Source: Clostridia bacterium
GTDB lineage: Bacteria; Bacillota; Clostridia; Christensenellales; Aristaeellaceae
Length of the DNA stretch: 64,000 bases
Direction of reading: 5' to 3'
Assembly (NCBI GenBank): GCA_017937655.1
Contig: JAGBDE010000003.1
Span: forward strand, 62,001-126,000
The notes below the pieces were generated by a model that worked only from the letters and a program-made list of their open reading frames with translations, made no database searches and was not told where the DNA came from. This document shows, piece after piece, positions 62,682-64,000 of the stretch (the first letter of the stretch is position 1; every line of letters begins with the position of its first letter). Both the position numbers and the translations under genes were made by a program.

Positions 62682-63487
62682 CAGACCGTCCCAATCTCCC
62701 GCCCCTCATCAAAGATGAAAGCCCCGAGGGCAAGCACCGTGTGCTGCTGACCGTCAGCTACGACGGCACCGCCTATGCAGGCTGGCAGCGGCAGCAGAAC
62801 GCCCTGGCGGTGCAGCAGGTGCTGGAGGAGGCCCTCTCCCGGCTTACCGGCGAAAGCGTCACCGTCACCGGCTCCAGCCGCACGGACGCAGGCGTTCACG
62901 CCCTCAGCCAGATGGTGCATTTCGATACCGCCAGCCGCATCCCCGCGGACAAGTATCCCTTTGCCCTCAACACCTGCCTGCCATACGACATCCGTGTTCT
63001 GGAGGGACGGAACGTTCCCGGCACTTTCCACGCCCGGTTCGACGCCCAGGGCAAGATGTACACCTACCGCATCCACAACGCCCGCCACGCCAGCGCCCTG
63101 TACCGCAATCTGTGCGCCCACGTGCCCCAGCGGCTGGACTTTTCCCTGATGCAGCAAAGCCTGCCCGCCTTGCTGGGCACCCATGATTTTGCCGCGTTCC
63201 AGGCTACCGGCGGCACCGCCAAGACCACCATCCGCACCATTCATGATGTGCAGCTTGTAAAATCGGGCGACGACCTGACCTTTACCATTCGGGGCAACGC
63301 CTTTTTGTACAACATGGTGCGCATCATCGTGGGGGCCATGCTGGACGTAGGCATGGGCCGGCTTCCCGTGGACTGCTTCCGCCAGGCCCTGGAGGACGGC
63401 AGCCGCCTTTCCCTGGGCGTGACCGCCCCCGCCTGCGGCCTGGAGCTGACCCGTGTCTACTACGACCCCGCCTCCCTGGGCGACTGA
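62678..63487 (+). CDS. truA: tRNA pseudouridine synthase A
   Basis: A 269-residue enzyme forming pseudouridine at tRNA positions 38-40. Catalytic D70 in S-S-R-T-D-A-G-V-H-A-L; Y-D-G-T-A-Y-A-G-W near 28; F-L-Y-N-M-V-R-I-I-V near 210. ATGA overlap with ecfT. In Gram-positive bacteria truA often follows the ECF genes, as here. Confidence 0.96.
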   Translation: MTDRPNLPPLIKDESPEGKHRVLLTVSYDGTAYAGWQRQQNALAVQQVLEEALSRLTGESVTVTGSSRTDAGVHALSQMVHFDTASRIPADKYPFALNTCLPYDIRVLEGRNVPGTFHARFDAQGKMYTYRIHNARHASALYRNLCAHVPQRLDFSLMQQSLPALLGTHDFAAFQATGGTAKTTIRTIHDVQLVKSGDDLTFTIRGNAFLYNMVRIIVGAMLDVGMGRLPVDCFRQALEDGSRLSLGVTAPACGLELTRVYYDPASLGD

Positions 63488-63503
63488 TCCACCCACATAT
63501 TTC

Positions 63504-63540
63504 ACGCCGACCGGATTTGTCCGGCGGCGTATTTTGTTTC
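63504..63540 (+). terminator. Terminator of truA
   Basis: ACGCCG-A-CCGGA / TCCGG-C-GGCGT with loop TTTG, then ATTTTGTTT. Confidence 0.88.
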
Positions 63541-63591
63541 CCCCGTCAAACATTTTCTTTCACGAATGGATAACATAGAAAAAAAATACAC

Positions 63592-63619
63592 TTGAAAAAC
63601 AATTTACATATGATATAAT
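63592..63619 (+). promoter_or_regulatory. Promoter of the sugar symporter gene
   Basis: TTGAAA (63592-63597), 16 bases, TATAAT (63614-63619). The roughly 125-base leader holds AAAAAAG (63676-63682) and CTTTTTT (63696-63702), which could pair into an attenuator-like hairpin. Confidence 0.7.
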
Positions 63620-63750
63620 GACACTAACACAATACGATACACAAAAACAGATTGCGCCTTTTGTTCTCTCACTCAAAAAAGGGCCTGTAAACCTGCTTTT
63701 TTGTCATGCGTATTTTCATCCGTTATCATCATAGGAAAGAGGGAGAAAAA

Positions 63751-64000
63751 ATGGAACAGAACCTGAACACCGCCCCTGCTCCTGAAAAGAAGCACCGCAA
63801 GTTTGGCATGCGCGACTGCCTTGCCTACGCTGCCGGCGACCTTGGCTGCAACATGAGCTTTGCTCTGAAAGGCACCATGGCTCTTTTCTGGACCCAGATC
63901 ATGGGTATGGAATTGTGGTATTCCCTGCTGCTGATCATTGTGCAGGTATGGGACGCCATCAACGACCCGCTCATCGGCTCCATCGTGGACGCAGATCAGC
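63751..64000 (+). CDS. GPH-type sugar:cation symporter, partial
   Basis: The first 83 codons of a membrane carrier. It shows K-F-G-M-R-D-C-L-A-Y-A-A-G-D-L-G near 18-33 and V-W-D-A-I-N-D-P-L-I-G near 67-77, both signatures of the glycoside-pentoside-hexuronide (MelB-like) family. GAGGGAG precedes the ATG. Substrate and C-terminus lie outside the window. Confidence 0.88.
   Translation, partial: MEQNLNTAPAPEKKHRKFGMRDCLAYAAGDLGCNMSFALKGTMALFWTQIMGMELWYSLLLIIVQVWDAINDPLIGSIVDADQ

Overview
The window is a chromosomal stretch of a GC-rich, endospore-forming Gram-positive bacterium, most likely a strictly anaerobic Clostridia member of the gut or rumen type (Christensenellales or Oscillospirales-like; this taxonomic guess is inference). 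The evidence is a complete spoIIIA operon (AA to AH), spoIID with spoIIQ, a GerW/YtfJ gene with a DUF2953 neighbour and a DacF-like carboxypeptidase, GerMN lipoproteins, ireB-ruvX-DUF1292, an ECF transporter module, and strong Shine-Dalgarno sites. I see no phage, transposase, rRNA or CRISPR array. Nearly all of the sequence is coding, genes sit in tight operons, and many starts are GTG or TTG with good ribosome binding sites.

Layout. 1-4.5 kb (minus): an Hsp70/DUF5685/J-domain/zinc-ribbon operon, followed by a separately promoted SH3 secreted protein that runs off the window. 4.6-7.1 kb (plus): DUF2953-ytfJ-dacF and a tRNA-Lys. 7.1-9.6 kb: two glycosyltransferases behind an operator-like promoter. 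9.6-14.8 kb: phosphate transporter, its DUF47 partner, a P-type Ca2+ ATPase and a histidine phosphatase. 14.8-18.2 kb: an SH3-repeat protein (minus), PRC-barrel protein, a tiny membrane protein and an AI-2E-type permease, then a highly structured intergenic repeat element. 18.2-24.4 kb: alanine dehydrogenase (minus), then a two-component system with two GerMN lipoproteins. 24.4-31.9 kb: hemW, DUF1622, the spoIIIA operon led by an L,D-transpeptidase, and yfbR. 32-33.4 kb: thiamine pair thiT (TPP riboswitch) and thiamine pyrophosphokinase, transcribed divergently from overlapping promoters. 33.4-37.9 kb (minus): Na+ pump decarboxylase beta and gamma subunits with two companion genes, and a Tet(M)-like GTPase. 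37.9-45.8 kb: a 2608-residue cyclic beta-1,2-glucan synthase. 45.9-49.6 kb (minus): spoIID-spoIIQ-glmS. 49.7-52.5 kb: a second carboxypeptidase and a MATE exporter. 52.6-59.5 kb (minus): clpX, clpP, tig, lysC, then ireB-ruvX-DUF1292-GNAT. 59.7-63.5 kb (plus): riboflavin kinase, ecfA1-ecfA2-ecfT, truA. The last 250 bases begin a GPH-type sugar symporter.

How it fits together. Three themes dominate: the sporulation engulfment and feeding-tube machinery (SpoIIQ, SpoIIIA, SpoIID) with wall enzymes beside it; protein quality control (Hsp70/J protein, trigger factor, ClpXP); and vitamin or ion uptake (thiamine, ECF module, phosphate, Ca2+, Na+). The features most worth a second look are the Hsp70 triad with a cysteine-rich J protein, the L,D-transpeptidase that opens the spoIIIA operon under a possible sigma-E promoter, the structured 17.85-18.18 kb repeat element flanked by duplicated terminator hairpins, the shared -35 promoter pair of the thiamine genes, and the large cyclic glucan synthase. 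I found no clear defence or wholly novel multi-gene system. All calls are from reading the sequence; no database search was run.
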